A stretch of 64,000 nucleotides of DNA, from positions 57,891-121,890 of the forward strand of contig NZ_JAMOII010000011.1 in the NCBI RefSeq assembly GCF_024448985.1. The letters are read 5' to 3'. Under the pieces are notes generated by a model. It worked only from the letters and a program-made list of their open reading frames with translations, did not search any database and was not told where the DNA came from. Of this stretch, positions 62,931 through 64,000 are shown piece by piece; position 1 is the stretch's first letter, and each line of letters begins with the position of its first letter. A program made the translations under genes and the position numbers. This DNA is from Stutzerimonas stutzeri. Lineage in GTDB: Bacteria; Pseudomonadota; Gammaproteobacteria; Pseudomonadales; Pseudomonadaceae.

Positions 62931-64000
62931 TCAGGCCACCTGACGCAGGGGCTGGCCGACCGCCAGGCCCTTGCTGTCGAACAGGTGGCAGTGGGCGGCA
63001 TTGAGCGTCAGTTTCAGCGCCTCGCCATAGCGCGGCGTGAAATCGCCACGGATGCGCATGGTCAGCGGCTCGCCCGCCTGGGTGATCACATGGCAGTAGG
63101 TGTCGCTGCCCAGGCGTTCGCTGACGTCGGCCTTGACCTCCAGTTGCCAGCTGCCGTCGGTGCTGCGGTTGAGGTGCTCGGGACGGATGCCGAGAGTGAC
63201 CGGATCGCCAATGGACAATGCCGGGCCGCCCAGGGGCAATTGCAGGCGGCACCTGGCGTCCAGTTCCACCTCGCAACCCTCGTCATGTACACCGACGACC
63301 GTACCCTGGAGGAAGCCCATCTTCGGCGTGCCGAGAAAACCGGCGACGAAGAGGTTGGCCGGGTTGTGATAGAGCTCCATCGGCGAGCCGACCTGCTCGA
63401 TGCGCCCGCCGTTGAGCACCACCACCTTGTCGGCCAGGGTCATGGCTTCCACCTGGTCGTGGGTCACGTAGATCACGGTGCCGCGCAGTTCCTGATGCAG
63501 GCGCGACAGCTCCAGGCGCATCTGCACGCGCAGAGCGGCGTCGAGGTTGGACAGCGGTTCGTCGAACAGGAAGACCTTCGGGTTGCGCACGATGGCGCGG
63601 CCGATCGCCACCCGCTGGCGTTGACCACCGGACAGCTGTTTCGGTTTGCGCTCCAGCAACGGCTCCAGGCCGAGAATGCGCGCGGCGTTGGTGATCTTGC
63701 GTTCGACTTCCTGCTTGTCGACACCGGCCAGGTCCAGGGCGAAGGACATGTTCTTGCGCACCGTCATGTGCGGGTACAGCGCGTAGGTCTGGAACACCAT
63801 GGCCAGGTCGCGCTTGGCCGGGCTGACCTGAGTGATGTCGCGGCCGTCCAGCTCGATATGGCCGCTGCTGACTTCTTCCAGTCCGGCAATCAGCCGCAGC
63901 AGGGTGGATTTTCCGCAACCGGATGGGCCGACGAACACTACAAACTCACCGTCGCGGATTTCCAGGTCAACACCCTTGATGATCTCGTTGCCGTCGAAGC
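62931..64000 (-). CDS. mtlK: Polyol ABC transporter ATPase MtlK, 5' end outside window
   Basis: The ATP-binding subunit of a MalK-type sugar importer; the N-terminus lies beyond the right edge. Present are Walker [10 protein letters not shown], the ABC signature [14 protein letters not shown], Walker [13 protein letters not shown], and the C-terminal regulatory TOBE-like domain starting around [10 protein letters not shown]. Frame is open to the window end ([18 protein letters not shown]). It is the ATPase for mannitol/sorbitol/arabitol uptake in the mtl operon order E-F-G-K-D-Y. Transcribed leftward with mtlD and mtlY. Confidence 0.93.
   Translation of the reverse strand, partial: FDGNEIIKGVDLEIRDGEFVVFVGPSGCGKSTLLRLIAGLEEVSSGHIELDGRDITQVSPAKRDLAMVFQTYALYPHMTVRKNMSFALDLAGVDKQEVERKITNAARILGLEPLLERKPKQLSGGQRQRVAIGRAIVRNPKVFLFDEPLSNLDAALRVQMRLELSRLHQELRGTVIYVTHDQVEAMTLADKVVVLNGGRIEQVGSPMELYHNPANLFVAGFLGTPKMGFLQGTVVGVHDEGCEVELDARCRLQLPLGGPALSIGDPVTLGIRPEHLNRSTDGSWQLEVKADVSERLGSDTYCHVITQAGEPLTMRIRGDFTPRYGEALKLTLNAAHCHLFDSKGLAVGQPLRQVA

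Noticed and set aside
1-64000. tRNA, rRNA, CRISPR arrays, prophage or transposase genes
   Set aside because: No tRNA-like T-loop/cloverleaf pattern, repeat-spacer array or transposase motif was recognised; the only repeats are the REP pair and the 4.2-kb element.

Overview
The window reads as chromosomal DNA from a Pseudomonas-type gammaproteobacterium, most likely of the Pseudomonas stutzeri group (Stutzerimonas). The support is a GC-rich coding style, a gene order from about 1 to 26 kb that matches what I remember of Pseudomonas aeruginosa (npp transporter, mltD-gloB-yafS-rnhA-dnaQ, lysine decarboxylase, crotonase, fimL, nudC, then a lipid-related minus-strand block, sohB, acuI, DUF934-cysI), and a classic Pseudomonas REP inverted pair at 59760-59828. 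No rRNA, tRNA, CRISPR array, prophage or insertion sequence was seen. Most of the window is core genome; accessory-looking pieces are at 31-35 kb, 43-45 kb and 52-57 kb.

Layout. 1-4.1 kb (minus): the end of a peptide/peptidyl-nucleoside ABC importer with two tandem substrate-binding proteins and a partial permease. 4.2-4.4 kb: a gene-free inverted-repeat element. 4.5-12.8 kb: an HDOD-GAF protein, the murein transglycosylase MltD, glyoxalase II, a degenerate methyltransferase, RNase HI, the DnaQ proofreading subunit and lysine decarboxylase. 13-17 kb: a dienoyl-CoA isomerase-like crotonase, FimL, NudC and a TSUP permease overlapping NudC tail to tail. 18-21.2 kb (minus): SDR, phosphotransferase, SCP2 and histidine-phosphatase genes, probably lipid-related. 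21.4-26.9 kb: SohB, an acrylyl-CoA reductase-type enzyme, a possible 32-residue protein, sulfite reductase with its DUF934 partner, and three small membrane proteins. 27-29.5 kb: a leucine-rich-repeat protein kinase and an RlmN-like radical SAM enzyme. 29.5-35.2 kb: MFS and DMT exporters, MarR, chorismate mutase, GNAT and a Tat-type class A beta-lactamase. 35.3-39.9 kb: MetH and, divergently, NfuA. 40-43 kb: a REC-CheC regulator next to a PAS-GGDEF cyclase, then topoisomerase IB. 43.2-45.2 kb: small minus-strand genes of unknown role, including two paralogues, with a DUF421 membrane protein. 45.5-52.5 kb: a chemoreceptor, UppP, an epoxide-hydrolase-like enzyme, a cold-shock/DUF1294 fusion, the ABC-F protein YbiT and a parvulin.

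The most unusual system is at 52.6-57.3 kb. A GntK-type gluconate kinase is fused in one reading frame to the small (DctQ) membrane subunit of a TRAP transporter. It is followed by the large permease (DctM), the periplasmic binding protein (DctP) and a GntR-like LacI-family repressor. A LacI-type operator lies just after a predicted -10 box upstream of the fusion. Together these look like a self-contained gluconate (or related sugar acid) module in which uptake and phosphorylation are physically tied.

57.4-64 kb: a LysR regulator divergent from an acyl-CoA dehydrogenase, the REP pair, and a mannitol/arabitol operon (mtlK-mtlD-mtlY) that runs off the right edge. The mtlZ fructokinase gene that usually ends this operon is not seen next to mtlY.
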